This document shows, piece by piece, positions 20,824 through 34,141 of a DNA stretch of 64,000 nucleotides. The translations under genes were made by a program, and so were the position numbers. This stretch comes from Chlorops oryzae (taxonomy: Eukaryota > Arthropoda > Insecta > Diptera > Chloropidae). The stretch spans positions 447,501 through 511,500 of the forward strand of contig CM035808.1 of the NCBI GenBank assembly GCA_020466095.1, in the 5' to 3' direction. The notes under the pieces were generated by a model that worked only from the letters and a program-made list of their open reading frames with translations, was not told the DNA's origin and made no database searches. How positions within the stretch are numbered: the stretch's first letter is position 1; the number at the start of each line of letters is the position of its first letter.

Positions 20824-23800
20824 CCTATAGGCAGAAATGTTTCCAGCGCCTGATGTACTGTCAAAGATGGTTCGGAGAGTGCGAATCCTTTCGACAACAA
20901 AGCATGATGAGTGTTTATTGTGTCTTCAACTCCAGACAAATCTTCGAAATCCTTGTCGTCTGAAAAAAAATTTTTAATTGACTTGGAGTCATAAAATTCA
21001 ATTCAAAAGGAACCTCCTAAATTACCAGGTAGATTCAAATCTTTTTTCATAAGATTAGCACTGCACATGCCGCCCAAGTAGGCTAGCTCTTGTTCTAAAC
21101 GTTGCAGGGAGGAGTTCTTAGCATTGGCCTGAAAAAAATTTGTCAATATAAGAACAAAATTGCGATCAGTCCATAAATGCTTACTGCAATTGGATTATCA
21201 TAGCCGACGACAAGGCATTTGAAGCCAAATTTGTTAAGATTCGGATCTTGTGCATATAATGAAGCAGTTTCTAAAGAAAATTCAACACAGTTTCCCGGCA
21301 GGATCATTACGTTTTGCATCCAATTCGAAGCGCTAAAGAGTTAAACAATAAGAGAAATATACCAGAAAATTCATTATTCAAAAGAACCTGTTGAATTTTT
21401 TTATCACAATCCAATCCTGAAAGCTGCCATTTACATAAGAAGAAAATGGAGGATCATTAGGTCCGTTCCTAGTGCATGATCTCAAGAAAATTTTGCCATT
21501 TTTGCATGTGTCCTTCTGTTGCTTGAAATGCTCATTGCAATGTGTAGTCTCCGTGAGAATATCCGCGCTTGGGCAATTCTCTTCAGTACTCGAACGCAAT
21601 GGTATGGATATGATCAGATAATCTTCCAGCTGACCAGTACCACACTGTGGATCAAACTCCAAGGTTAACCACTGCACACAAGATGGAAATTCGACCCGGT
21701 AAGTACTAATTGATGCACTTCGATACGGATGCTCGCTTTCGACGATGCAATAATGATGACTGGTTGTGATGCTCTGACTCTCCCAGAAGTCGGTTTTCAG
21801 ATCGTTTTTCGTCGCACCATTAGAGACTGCTGCAGGATTGTACTGCTGCAGCAGTGCCGCTATATGTGGTCTGATAGAGCTGATTCAAGGCAGCCACGTG
21901 AGGTAAAATTTCCTTAATCAGACCAAGTATTTGAACTGAACTCTATGAGAAGGAAAAGATTGAAAATTTCCAGCATTCGCTCATCATTTCGCTTAAACTT
22001 ACCTTCGGATCACTGCACGCTAAATTCGCTATGTAAGCGTACACCAATGGCAAGAGCGTATGGAACATGCCAGAGGAGCTCAAATTGAATGACTCGAGTA
22101 TCTGGAAAGCAGCTAGAGTCGGTGACTGCGACTCCTCAGAGTCAGCACGTGCCGGAAATGCTTTGTGATGATGGTTCACGTTTTGATTCTGTTGATATTG
22201 ATGCTGAGCATTCAAAAGATCTTCGGCGATTTCATCTTCCACGCGATCATTGCCATTCAGTTTAGCTATTTGACCATTTCGCAAATTCAAGTCCTGAACT
22301 CCGACAATGCCTTCATCGATTTCGGTGGCACCGATTTCAATTTCCATTTCAAAAGGATTCGTCGAACGTTTCTCAAATTTCAGCGTATCCATTAATCCTT
22401 TCGAAAACGATTCGATTCGTTTGGTTATATCACGAGCAGCCGATATGGTAGGATCGACTACCGGCAAAGATGCCGTCCGGGAATTATTCGCCCAATTAAC
22501 GTCCATGTGCTCTTCGATCGGTGTAATGTTATGCTCCGAGTCCACCGTTTGTGTATGATTCGACGAAGAGTTGTCGGACGGCGATAGCGATGCAGCTAGG
22601 GCGTTACGTGCCAGTATTAGAAGCTCTGCACATTTCTTTGTTATATCGGCGGTAATCTGCAGTGCTGTATCTCTGGCCGTTACTTCCGTAATGACATATG
22701 TTCCGCAGCCACCGCAGCCCGGAAAGAAGGCATTACTTTCGCTCTTCGTGGGCGTACTATAATAGAGTATGCAAGGGATTTGACCGCGTTGTGGGGTCGT
22801 TCCATTGAAACTCAGATCGCATGCATAGAAATTAAATATCGTGCCACATGGGCCACGTATGGAAGCTACACCAGCGTCACCCGAGCACGTTCGAGCACCC
22901 TGAGAACAGAGCCGAAGGGCATATCGAGAATTTTCCTGCACAGAAAACAATATTTTTTCAGAAGGCATAATTCATCTACATACTGCTCCAATCAAAATCA
23001 TATTGTTTACCTTTATTTGAACGGGTCTCTCGAACTTGATTTCAATCATATCATTATGTACTGCTTCCTGGTCGTACGAGCCCGATACTGACTCCATTGT
23101 CTCCCATTTATGCTGAGCCTGTAAATCAACAGTGTTGTCGTACAGTAATTCCAATTGATAGTCATAACTTCCGGATCCCGAATAAGCCAAAACACCAGCA
23201 ATCGCAATGCCAGCCCGATCAACGGAAAATGCGATAGCATCTGGTCCGAAGTTACCGGTATTCCAAGTGCGGCTTGAATCGCACCGCGCGAAACGAGAGC
23301 CCGTCGATTGCAAGGTCCGCGGCGGAAGAAACATTTTGTCGTACTATGGGTAACAAGCAAAGAGATTTAAATTGTTCCACTCTCGTGGTCATTACTTAGA
23401 GGGGATTGCTAAACACATCATCAACCTAAAACCAAAATAAACGAAAGAAAAACAAAAGTAAATGAAAACCTACAAAATAAAAACAAATTAAATATTTTAA
23501 AAATTATTAACAAGCACAAAAGAACGCAAATTTATAAAAGCTATTGAACGGGAATTGAAAGCAATTTAAATAAACTTAAAGAAAGATCAATAAATTAGCG
23601 AAAATGCTTTTGCATTTTGTGCTTACATCCTGTGTGGTATGGTAGACAATTTCAGCCAATACTCTTGCCAGCAAATGGCAACAGTTGTCAACGAGACCTT
23701 GATTGAGTTCCTTATTCTTCCCGACTGAAGCCATATAATTAGATTGCATAGCGCGATTGTAAGCACTTTCGATTCGAGTCTTTATTGGATGTGATATAAT

Positions 23801-26800
23801 TTCTAGAAGCCGAATGAGAACGTCCTTGAAGCTCCAGGAATTGCTTAGAAAGTCACTTTTCTCTTGCTGCGTCCGATAAATCATCTGTTCGACAAGTATA
23901 GGATACTGATGTGCCTCTGTGGATGACAACATCGGAAGGCCCGAATTATCGCTTGGACTAATGATTGACTGCCGTTCGTTGCCACAGCTCAGAAGTGAGA
24001 AAGTCGAACGCAATTTCACGGACGGCGAACAAAGTCCAGCGAGTATGGCACTCAATAGGCGTGAGTACAAAATACCCTGTAACATAACATTATAATGTTT
24101 TTTGGATTTGAAAGTTATTCAAAGAAAAAGCAAATCATTCAATTCAATCATTGCCCTAATGCACGAACCTGACCAAAACTGCCCAAATCCGCCCAATTTT
24201 CATGAAGTTTTCAAAAAATTGGGCAGTTTTGGGCAGCTTCGGGCAGTACGGGAACAGACCTATAAAGATAAAAAGATAGCAACACTGTTTGTCTCAGAGC
24301 AGGAAAAAATAGTTCGTCTCAGGGTCGACTGAATTAGGCTTATGTATGTTTTTAAGTAGACGACCGTAATCCTGCTTGGACCCTAAAAAAAACTTACCTT
24401 ATCCATCTGAGTAAGAAGATCACACAAGCAGTTCCATTTCAACGTTGAAGTAGGATAAAAAGCATCGAAACATGACACAAAGCTTCTATGGCATTCTTCT
24501 AATATTTCATGGATTTTGGCTAGTCCTTCTTCGTCCGACACATCCTTGACGACTTCATCACAAAAGATATTAATGAGTAATGCGCGCAAATTTCCAATGC
24601 ACTCGGCGAGCTGAATTTTCTCCATATTGGGTTTGCGAGCACTCGTCGGGCTTGTGCTTGACGCTGGTAAACTGGTCGAAGCTACTTCTCCGAAATACTT
24701 TGCAATTGCCGTCGATACAGCACTGCTAACAGCTTTTGCGTTTTTATCTTAATTAAAGAATCAATTTGTCAGATTGGCGAACATGGAAAAAATGATGGGG
24801 CTTACCTTTGGAGTCGACATTATTCTTTCCGAGTCGCGTCTGCAATTTGTTTAAAGCAGCGGCGATGCTCGTCATTGCCGTCGCATTATTGGCATTTAGA
24901 GATGAATTCGTGTTATGATGCGGATAAATTTCATTGGTGTATTTTCGTAGCAGGCGCAAACAGGACCGGCTGACATACTCGAGAAACTCCAAGGACTGTC
25001 GCACATGAAGCGATTTGTTCTTCTCTCGCAACTCTCTTAAATTCAATTTGAATGTATCCCAGGACCAGCTCAACAGAAGCACAAGACTTTCAAAGCATTC
25101 TTTTGTTACGCAGAAGGCGAATGACTTGGATATTTTCTGGACTGGATCTACATCGACTGAGGGAGGTGTCTGTTTCGTCTCTTGTGTGATTAGACGGTAC
25201 AATATTGAAGGTATTTGGCCCGAATTGACATCAGTCCCATTGTTTGCTTTCTTCGACGATTTGAAGGTAAAAACTACTTGATCCTCAGTTGTTACCACTG
25301 CCTGTCCGCACGAGCCACAATCCGATGAGGGTCCTATTCGAAAGAAGTCATACATTTTGTTTTACCAGGCATTTTTTTGCAAAAAAATCTCACCCGCGAT
25401 TCGTGCCCATACCAAGTACCAACGACCGGCATTTGCATTTACGGGTTTCGGTAGCATAACATGATGTTTGCTCCGTGCTGGACATTCGAATGGAATGTCC
25501 TTCGTTTCGGCGATAAGCACACCATCCTTTTCATAATTTCCTCCATCTGTCCCCAGATCGAATAATTTCAACTTGCAAGTGTATTCCCACGGCCACCGAA
25601 CATACCGAATCCATCTGAAACCATATATTAACATACTCGTAGTATACAGGTATTTCGCTGTAAGTGCATGGAAAGTTTACTCACAAATCAGCACATCCGT
25701 ATCTGGTGAAAATCGTATGGCTTCAACGCTATGTCCAGAATAGCCCCAACCTCCTCCAAAGTTATCGAAACGGTTAGCAATTTGATATTCATTACTTTGT
25801 GCTTCCTTTATTCGATTGCCATGTTGCTTCGGTATGGGATCTTCGAAGCAACCGGGACTGAAATTTAATGAGAAAAATTTATTTTTTCCAATACTGAGAA
25901 GCATTTTCACACATACATTGAATCCTGTGCAGAGGTCAGAATATCCAAGCAAACCAGTAGATTAAGGGCAGCTTGCGACCGAGAGACATACGCTTCTCCG
26001 CTTCGGCATGGTAGCGATAATGCCGATGATAATATTGATCGATAGTTCGCAGCATCTTGACCCTTTTCTGGTATCTCACTGGCAAGAACATTGTAGCCGT
26101 ACATCTTACAATTGCTAGCATTGAAAGCCCAAAGTACATTATAGAAGGGATCTAAGGCGAAAGTGTTCTGAGGCAGGGATTTGGAACTTGTAGCACTGCC
26201 GCTAGCACCGTCATGAGCATAGCCAGCGTACGATTTTTCAGCTGAATCGAATTGCCGTCGATGGCGACGATTGCGAGAATCGTTGCTGCAGTTCGGCAAT
26301 TGATTTTCCTGTGAGTCGAATATTTGATTCCGTGCCTCATGCATGCTACAGGACATCTGATCATTAATAAATGTAGGTTTGAGCGATGGCGGCTTTTGTT
26401 GTTGCTGTTGCTGTTGCTGCCTGTGAGAGGGCCCGCCAGAGGCTGAAGTAAAGTTTTGGTTTATTTCGGGTAGATCTGGTTTCGTTTTCGAATATTGTGG
26501 CGTTTCAGCGAATCGCATTTGATTATAGTAATGTGGTGTGCAATTCCCGTCACGGCGATTTATCGATAAAACGTTGAAATTGAGTGGAATGTTCGGTATT
26601 AGAACTAGAGAGAGAGAAGAGTAAATTATCATTCAAACACCTTAATATACCAAATTGATGATGCCTTTACTCACGGATTGTCTTTTTATTTGCGACAACA
26701 TTAATTTTAGATAGCATTTGTGAAGTTATCAGGGACTCGTCAATTTTGATGAACGTTTGATCGCCACTTGCGCCAATCCACGTGGCTTTTTTCCCGTAAT

Positions 26801-29800
26801 TCGAGCCAAGTCCGCTTTAAAGGAGAAATCATTGAATTGATGTGAATTAAGTGAATTTTATTATCAAATAATCTCTTACAAAACTGGGCCCGGCGAACAG
26901 TTCCATAAGTATTTTTGACGTTGTCCGAGCAAATTGCTAATAGTGACATCCTTTCCAGCTGACCTTGCACTCATGTCTGCGGCTCGCCCACCTGGCTTAC
27001 CACTCGACTCAAAAGAAAAGTCATGGACTGAGGCAGAGTTTTTCTCCGCATTGATTTGATCGCTCGGCAGGCGTCCCAGTTGACCTTTCGGATAGTTTCC
27101 GAAAGTGTATACGATTCCCTTGGCAGTTAACAACGCGGTATGGTTACTACCAGCGGCTATTTGTGTCACTGGTCCGTATACATTGACTTTAATCGGCCCG
27201 TTTACGGCCTGTAAGTCTCCAGTTCCCAATTGACCGTATTGATTGCTACCAAAAGTGAAAACATCGCCAGCAAGTGTAAGGACAACAGTATGATGCAGAC
27301 CGCATGCTATCTGGACGACTGGAGAGTTCTTTGCACTCGCCGGCAGCGGTAGTAGTTGTGGTGGAAGTGGTGCAACTCTCGGTGGATCTTTCTCCACTTC
27401 ATTTAACAAAGCGTGCTCTTCATTAATGGATCTCTTGTCTTTTCGACGAATAATCAGATTCTTAGTGCGTTGACGACCTAAATCATTATGTAGTGCCTTT
27501 GAATCCTTGTTATCATCTGAAAGAAAAAAAAAAACACATGATTATTCACAACAAATTGATCGTAGTTCTTCCATAGACTGTAGACTGACCACATTCCTGA
27601 GCTGCAATGCAAGTTGAACATATTCCGCATTGCGAACAGCCAGAGCAGCCATGACCACAAGGACAAATTGAACCAGCAACACGTTGCTCAATCGGCATAT
27701 TGAGTGACGAAACACAGGACATGTTGTATCCAGTGCATTCGCGGCAAACGACGCAAACGCGACATGGACCCTGCACGAGATTATGATCGTCATAATCGCA
27801 GAAATTCGAAAAATCAATTTTCGACCCCTTGGCTTGCAGGCTATTGCCCTTTGAGTCAAGATCGTTTACAAAAGATCCAGTTGCGATTGAGGAATCCTTC
27901 GATTTTATAAAGCCTCTGCCACACTGGCCCTTGTTGTTCAGGCCAAATGTAAAGATTTGACCTTTTGAATTCAGGACGACGCAGTGCGCTTTTCCAAGTG
28001 CCACCTTCGAAACATGCTGATCAGAGAAATCGGTAACTAGTCCTGACGGATCGCAATGTGTTGTATCCTTGCCAAAGATAATAAGCTTTCCGGTTTTTGT
28101 AACAAACGCAGAAGTTCCCTAAAAATATGCTTTGTTTTTTTAACACCAAAAGCGCTTGAATGAATTTCTTTTTGACTCACGTTATTGCAGGCAGCATGCA
28201 CGATCACGTGTCCATCAACTTTTGACATTTTCTTTGGTTTCACTGCCTTTGGCTGCCGCCGATTCTTCGATGTATCGCCATCTTCGCCACGACGTGCAGT
28301 GCCCGTAAAGTAAACGGTACCGTCTTCATTGACGAGCAACGCGTGTACACCGTCGTGTCCACAAGAAATGTGAACGATTTTGGCTGCTTTCGATATTATC
28401 AGCTCGGTTAGTTTCATCAATGGTGACCGGCCAATTGACTTCAATCCCACCGATGCAGCTTTCCCATAATAATACACTTTACCATTAGCATCTCGAACAA
28501 TGCCGAACTCCTTGCCGCAGACAATGCCACAAATGTCTGCACCCTCGTTCGGCAGTTTCGGCTCAAACGCATTGAATGAGGATTGGATTTTTTGAATTTG
28601 ATTCTGGTTCAAGACTTCATCTTCGAAGGCCGCGTAGCCCAGAGTTCGAAACTTTTTACGTGCCATTTGCAATGGCAGCTCAAACGGCGGTGCATCGTTG
28701 ACACAACTGGCGTTGTAAATATTCAATTTCCTAACCACAAGTGCGTCCTGGATAAAAAAATTACATACAGAGCTCTTAAAGATATTCTAGGCACTTTAAT
28801 TTAATGCTATGAAGCGGGTGTATGGTATAAGTTACCTCGCGGTTTGTGCAAATAGCGTTCAGAGAATTTTCATCTGTAAAAAGTGCATAGTTGGCCCCAC
28901 ATTGCGCTATGTTGACTGGAACGACTCCTTTAATAATAAGTGTTTCCGAATTGACTAAATTAAGATGGTCCACGCTGTGCTTGGTGTTGCGACGAAAGTA
29001 AAGCTGATTATTACAATAGCCCAACCAGCCTGAAGAGTCCTTGGAGAAATCGTCGTTTTGTTTATAAATATGACCTTTGTATGATCCAGCAAAACCGGTT
29101 CCCACTTTTAATAATGATCCTCCGATTAACAGATATAAATAGATTCCATCCGATGCCATTGACGGCTGTGCTGTAAGGATGCTAGTCGGCCTCGACAGTT
29201 TCAGAATGAACTACATACATATAGGATATAATTATAGAATTGATGTAAATTTTAGTCGATGATAAGCAGGGCTAGGATTTTATTGATTTTATAAATTTAA
29301 AGCATACTTTATGGGGTCAAAAAAAATTTTTCTTACCAACGTTTTGCGAATTTGAACTTCAAAAAAATTCATATTGAAGTTAAAATTCGATTTGAATCCT
29401 TACTTTATGTGAGTTGAGCAAAATTTTTACTCCAAAAAGTATGCTATAAATTTATAAAAGCAACAAAATCCGAGCCCTGATCATAAGAAATAGATTAGAG
29501 ACAGCGCCTCACCTCATCTATGTGAGAGTTTTTCGGGATGCCATGAGTGTGAAAATCGGGACGTGTTGGTTTGTTCAAAGCGGCCGCAAGTGTGGTCCGC
29601 TGTAAGGATGATAATACCATTGGTAGTTGAATCGTTTGAGCTGCTGGCTGTCGCGGAGACATAAGCATCGCGGCTATTGCTTTAAGAGTCTTCCCGGTAT
29701 CGCCTCGCGCCACGCACAATCCAATCAGTGCAGCACAAGCGATTGCTGACCAATTTGACTCTGGCGACGTATTTGTAAGCGATGAAGTAGACATTGTTGC

Positions 29801-32089
29801 CAAATCCAAAAGCAAATCGTACAGTGGATCGATTAGGTCATCCGGTTCGTTTTTAAACGATTCCGGTTGCTGGCCCTGGATGACGTCGAGCAATGCTTTC
29901 AGGGCTTTCGTGCAGAGCGTCTGCTGTATATGTCGGGCATCTGCAATCAGCTCGAATAGACTGCGTAATCCAGCGCCCACTAACAGCGGAACATTGACCA
30001 CGACACTATCCTTTTCGGTGAGCTCTTCCGATTCGATGCTATCGCCATCATCGCTGTTGGTGGAATCTTGCAGCTCTCGCTTGCCCAAGATGCTGGCGGC
30101 AGTTGCAAACGTGTGGCAGGAGCACTCTGCTGGATTGCTAACAAGACAAGTTCCGGCACACACAAGGCAACAGGAATTGCTCATGCTGAAGGGTTTTCTT
30201 AAGATACTGCTCTCCTGGAACATTGCATATCGAGCTTCGGCTTCGAGTACCATCAAACGTATGGCCGAAAATACAGCAAATTTCGAGGCATTTGCTTCCA
30301 GTTCAATATGCGTTTGCGGCAACAACGGCAAAAGCATTAACTGGTCCGACTTCACGACTGGAGAATCTTCAAAAAAAAAAAGCAATTATCACGCGGTTTA
30401 ATACAAATACCAAAAATTCAAAATACCTTCCAACAAAGCCGGTGCCGCAGCCTTCTTTTCCTTTGACCTACGCTTGGAATGCGTTTTGCGTTCATTTTTA
30501 ATATTCCTATAAGCAGAAAGTTCAATTTCATTTATTGCAATAGCAAAAGCTGAAAATGGACGATCTCAATGGAAATTATTGCAATTATCCACCATGAAAG
30601 ACCAATAAGATTAATTTTGCAGCACTTGTTTTTACTTGTTTTTTATTTTCTTTTCTGTCAGTGCAGAATCAACACTGAACAAAAAAACATTGGACTCTGA
30701 TAATAATCATAGTGTTATCAATCAACAGTGCAAATCGCATTTGCAATTCATTTTGTCACTTGTCAATTTGTCGTATCAAAATGAAAGCAATCTGCATCAA
30801 TCAAATTGATTTCCAAAAGATTTGCACATTAAAGATTATTTTAAAATCGATTTACACTATTGATTTCAAAAATAATTTACTATTTCTTTATTTAAATGGC
30901 TCAAAATAATCATGAGATTTTTTTACAACTCAAAAAATAATCATTACCAGGGCTCGGATTTTGATATTTGAATTTTTGATATTAATTTAAATTTGATTCA
31001 TATTTTTTTTTCATTTACGTGCTTTTTGAATATTTACACTGAGTAGTTTTTCTTAATACAATCAATTTTAGCGATAAGTATTAGAAAGTTTGAATCTTTG
31101 CTATAACGTTTTCTAATATTAATTTTTTAATATTTTTAATATTTTTTTTCATATTGATAATATAAAATTCGAGTTGAACATAAATAGATTTCTACTTGCT
31201 CAATAAAATATGCTTTAAGTTTATAAAATTCAAAAAATTTCCTGATTTGTTTCCCTATCATAATAAAACTTCAAGATTTCTGATTTGTATCTTTCAAAAA
31301 TAAAACTCTAAATTCTGATTTTTATTTTTTCGCTCAGAAATAAGAATCAATTTGATCAGTGTACCTTATTTAATTTTTGGGAAGGCTTTATTATACCTTT
31401 TCCGAAGGAAAGGAAGAAAATTTATTTTAAATATTTTTTTTAATTTGCAATTTTCGCGGTTTCCCATTTTTGCTATTAAGTGAATTTTTTCTATACAAAT
31501 AACTTAAATGCCATATCTGCGAGAACCACTGTGCACCAGTATCGTTCAAACTTCATATAAACCATCTACAGACCATCCCCAAAGAATCCTGAAATTTTGA
31601 TTAAAATCGGATGACGCGTTTGGCCAGTTAGCGACGACACACGAACGCGTTTTTTCTTATTTTTTTTAAATACCTATATAGTAGATATTATATACGTCTG
31701 TATATAATTATATGTTATTTAAATTAGTTTTTATTCTTAAGCAAAAAGAAATATTAATCAAAATTAAGTTTTATTTTCGAGCGAAAAAATATAAATCGAA
31801 ATTTGAGTTTTATTTTCGAGCGAAAAAATAAAATAAACAATTAAAGATTATTTCTGAGTTTTGAAAATAAAACTTAGAACAATTACAGTCCCTGAATTTA
31901 ATTGTCCGATGTTCACTTATGATTTTACTTCGAAATTGCCGCAAAATTTGAAAAATCGATACACGTATTCAGTGGATGAATTTCATTAGATTTTAAGTAT
32001 TAAGAATTAACGATTTACCTTCGAGTATTATTTGTGTAAAGCTCGTAGAAATGTTCGCCATATTTCACTGGATCCAAAAGGCCAACCAT
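20824..32089 (-). CDS. hiw: Highwire, E3 ubiquitin ligase of the PHR/MYCBP2 family, N-terminal half
   Basis: Exons, 5' to 3' on the minus strand: 32089-32019, 30506-30427, 30366-29513, 29210-28836, 28747-28181, 28118-27590, 27516-26880, 26814-26675, 26604-25917, 25857-25685, 25614-25394, 25333-24806, 24747-24398, 24076-23627, 23343-23011, 22935-22003, 21942-21388, 21332-21185, 21128-21026, 20959-20824. Phases agree throughout, giving about 2,620 residues of a protein known to be about 5,200. The start exon encodes MVGLLDPVKYGEHF. RCC1-like repeats (FTFGSNQYGQLGTGD and others) lie at about residues 560-1050, PHR1 (NRFDNFGGGWGYSGHSVEAI) near 1345-1480, and PHR2 near 1890-2060. Highwire is known to target the kinase Wallenda and limit synaptic growth. 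RING and FBXO45-binding regions are not in the window. Two single-base frame breaks (25586-25588 and 21822-21885) look like sequence errors. Confidence 0.93.
29267..29479. mobile_element. hAT-like miniature element in a hiw intron
   Basis: Ends CAGGGCTAGGATTTT and AAAATCCGAGCCCTG are inverted copies with one mismatch. Inner GTATGC/GCATAC and TAAATTTATAAA segments are also inverted. Flanks ATGATAAG and ATCATAAG match at seven of eight bases, a near-exact 8-bp duplication typical of hAT elements. Lone related ends occur at about 30950 and 50838. Confidence 0.78.
30507..32018 (-). other. First intron of hiw, AT-rich
   Basis: A 1.5-kb intron between the start-codon exon and the second exon. It contains a CAGGGCTCGGATTTT transposon end near 30950 followed by AT-rich degenerate sequence. 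No exon or RNA gene is apparent. Confidence 0.75.
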
Positions 32090-32766
32090 TTCCCCTTTTC
32101 CCCTTTTTAAAATATATTTTTTTTTAGCCGTTCATCCAACAACGTCTACTTCAACTATTACAATATGGGAAACGAGCCATTAGGCAATTCGCCAAAGGCA
32201 ACAACAATCACATGGCCAGGGATGCCACTCCAGTATTTTTTCCGTACCAAAACGCTCATCCTGCGACCCTCGCATATCAATATTCAATATTGCATTTAAA
32301 TTGAACGGTTTCGATTTCGAAATCGTATAAAAAATTATTGATACGTACCAATTTCAAAAAAAAGATTTTTTCAGTATAATATTTTGCTACAAAAAAATCT
32401 TTCGAAGAGTTTTAGTAAAAAACTACTAAAAAAAATCTTCGGTTTAAAGATAAATCTTCACTTATGGCAACGCTGTTCACTACACCAATTGGTTGCAGTG
32501 CCGTCGAAATGCTACTAAAGTACTTTTTTGCTACTCTTTGTCTCATCGTACTACTTTACTACTCCTTTCATTAACGTACTACTATTTGGTTGTAAATAAA
32601 TTTTGTTAAAGGTTCTTTGTGGGGTGGAAATTAACTTTATGGCAAAGTCTACAAATTCTTTTTATTCGCATTCGTCATTCCCTAAAAACAACTAGGGCGT
32701 TCCATTAAAAGTGAAAAGATTGAAAGAGCGAAAAAGTGTAAATTTTTTCAAACAAAATTACAATTG

Positions 32767-32897
32767 GGTCCTCATGCAACACATTTACACCGTGTAAACT
32801 GAGTGAAGTAAGTAAAACTGTCAAAATTGCATACAAAATTTGACAGTTTTACGAACTTCACTCAGCTTACACGGTGTAAATGCGTTGCATGAGAACC
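32767..32897. repeat. Fold-back miniature element, 131 bp
   Basis: The arms GGTCCTCATGCAACACATTT and its near-inverse (AAATGCGTTGCATGAGAACC) continue inward through ACACCGTGTAA and CTGAGTGAAGT, so almost the whole element can form one hairpin. No clear target-site duplication was found. Confidence 0.7.
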
Positions 32898-33433
32898 TTT
32901 ACTCATTCATTACGAGCTTTCAAGGTTTTTATTTTTCCTCTATTGCTTAAAAGCAACTTCATTTTCAATATCTTCGTTTATTTAATACGAACTACCATTT
33001 TAAGAACATGTTGATACTTTCTATGGTACGAAAACAACAGCACTGATTGGTTATCCGATGGCATCACGGCTGCCACTTCAAAAAATATAAAAGTGCCAAG
33101 ACAATTCAAAAAAAGAGCCAATTTGATCAAAAAAGAGCCAAAATATATTTTATATACAAAACAAAAGTTTTATTTAAAAAATTGGTTCAGAACAAGTAAA
33201 ATACTTGTAAAATACATGCAGTTACATAATAAGAAACATAACATTAAATTGAAATAAAAATTTTACAATTTTAGCTGTCACCGAATATTCAATCTGTTAT
33301 TCTCCGCTAAAATGTTCCCATGAAAAGTTGTTTTGCCGCCAACAGTTTGTGGGTGCCTTCCACTCCCCGCAACTAGGTTTGTCGAGTAGAGGGGTAAATT
33401 TCACCTCCCCGCAGCCGAATCAGAGTTGCATTT

Positions 33434-33513
33434 GGTGGGCGGTATGGGCAAACTAATGAGTGGACTAGGAAGCGAAGGTCGTTTCGAGATCCGTGGGTTC
33501 GAACCCCGCCACC
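33434..33513 (+). other. tRNA-like sequence with Pol III-type T-run
   Basis: A B box GGTTCGAACCCC with a pairable T stem (GTGGG/CCCGC) is followed by CACC and, after 18 bases, a run of T at 33531-33539. The start GGTGGGC could pair in part with the 3' end, but the D and anticodon arms are poor. This is a tRNA pseudogene or SINE head rather than a confident tRNA. Confidence 0.4.
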
Positions 33514-33626
33514 TCCGCTCCCACGAACTTTTTTTTTTTAATCAGAATAATTTTTAATAATAAAAAAAATTACTTTTATTATTTCAATTGTTATTATAAT
33601 TGTTATAAACAATTGAAATAAATTAT

Positions 33627-33709
33627 GCCGGCCACGGGGCTTGAACCCAGTGACAGCAAAACACTATAGACTGCAAAGCGACACGCTTAACCACTTGGCC
33701 GAGCAAGCC
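33627..33709 (-). other. tRNA-like sequence (same family as 45396-45477)
   Basis: On the minus strand it reads GCTTGCTCGGCCAAGTGG, with an A-box-like GGCCAAGTGGTTAAG, then a B box GGGTTCAAGCCCC and an end GCCGGC. The copy at 45396-45477 shares the same start, the central TGTCGCTT and the GCCGGC end. The acceptor ends do not pair, so this is a dispersed tRNA-derived family rather than a functional tRNA. Confidence 0.5.
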
Positions 33710-34057
33710 ACTTGGCAGTTGCTGTGTCGGCTTCTACATTGAACGATTATCGACGCGATTTTCACAACGATTTTTTCAAATTCCCTTTTGAAATTGTCTT
33801 CTGTCGGTGTTCGCTTCTACACTACACGATTTGCAAGCAACCGATTTATACTTTGTTGTGTTTTTCTTATGACATTCGTTTATTGGATTTATGCGAATTA
33901 AGTAAGTAAGTAATAAAATAAATGGTTGTGACGCATTTTAAAATAAATAAATTAAATTAGAATGGATTCAGACACTTCATAAAAAATTATTCGAACAATT
34001 CTTTGAAACTGTTTTCCGTTCTACGAACGGCGGGAAAGGCAACTGTCAAAAATCGGC

Positions 34058-34141
34058 ATGGAAATCGACGACATGGCTAGTACAAACGATTTTGACCGCT
34101 TCACTTTCGTCTCTCCTCCCTTGCCTACAAACGCAAAAATC
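34058..34141 (+). CDS. Orphan possible first coding exon, unknown gene or alternative Rip11 start
   Basis: An ATG opens a 28-codon frame (MEIDDMASTNDFDRF, then TFVSPPLPTNAKI) that runs into a good donor GTGAGT at about 34142. The composition looks coding (acidic start, Pro-rich end) and differs from the surrounding AT-rich sequence. I do not recognise the protein. It ends in phase 1, the same phase as Rip11 exon 1, so it could splice to the Rip11 exon at 38671 as an alternative first exon, but it would replace the first strand of the C2 domain. It could equally belong to an unseen gene. Confidence 0.35.

Larger units (their letters stand above)
32090..34057. other. Divergent intergenic region between hiw and Rip11, left part
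   Basis: This includes the hiw 5' flank, a fold-back miniature element at 32767-32897 and two tRNA-like segments described separately. Sequence just upstream of the hiw start is GGGGAAATGG. No core-promoter element is obvious, but promoters for hiw and for the plus-strand exon at 34058 must lie between or near these sites. Confidence 0.45.

Noticed and set aside
20821..20960. Extra plus-strand exon of the 18058 gene, starting at the TATAG at 20829
   Set aside because: The apparent acceptor coincides with a hiw exon on the minus strand that reads well as coding; the plus frame has no support.
29880..30401. 173-residue plus-strand open frame
   Set aside because: Antisense shadow of hiw exon 3.
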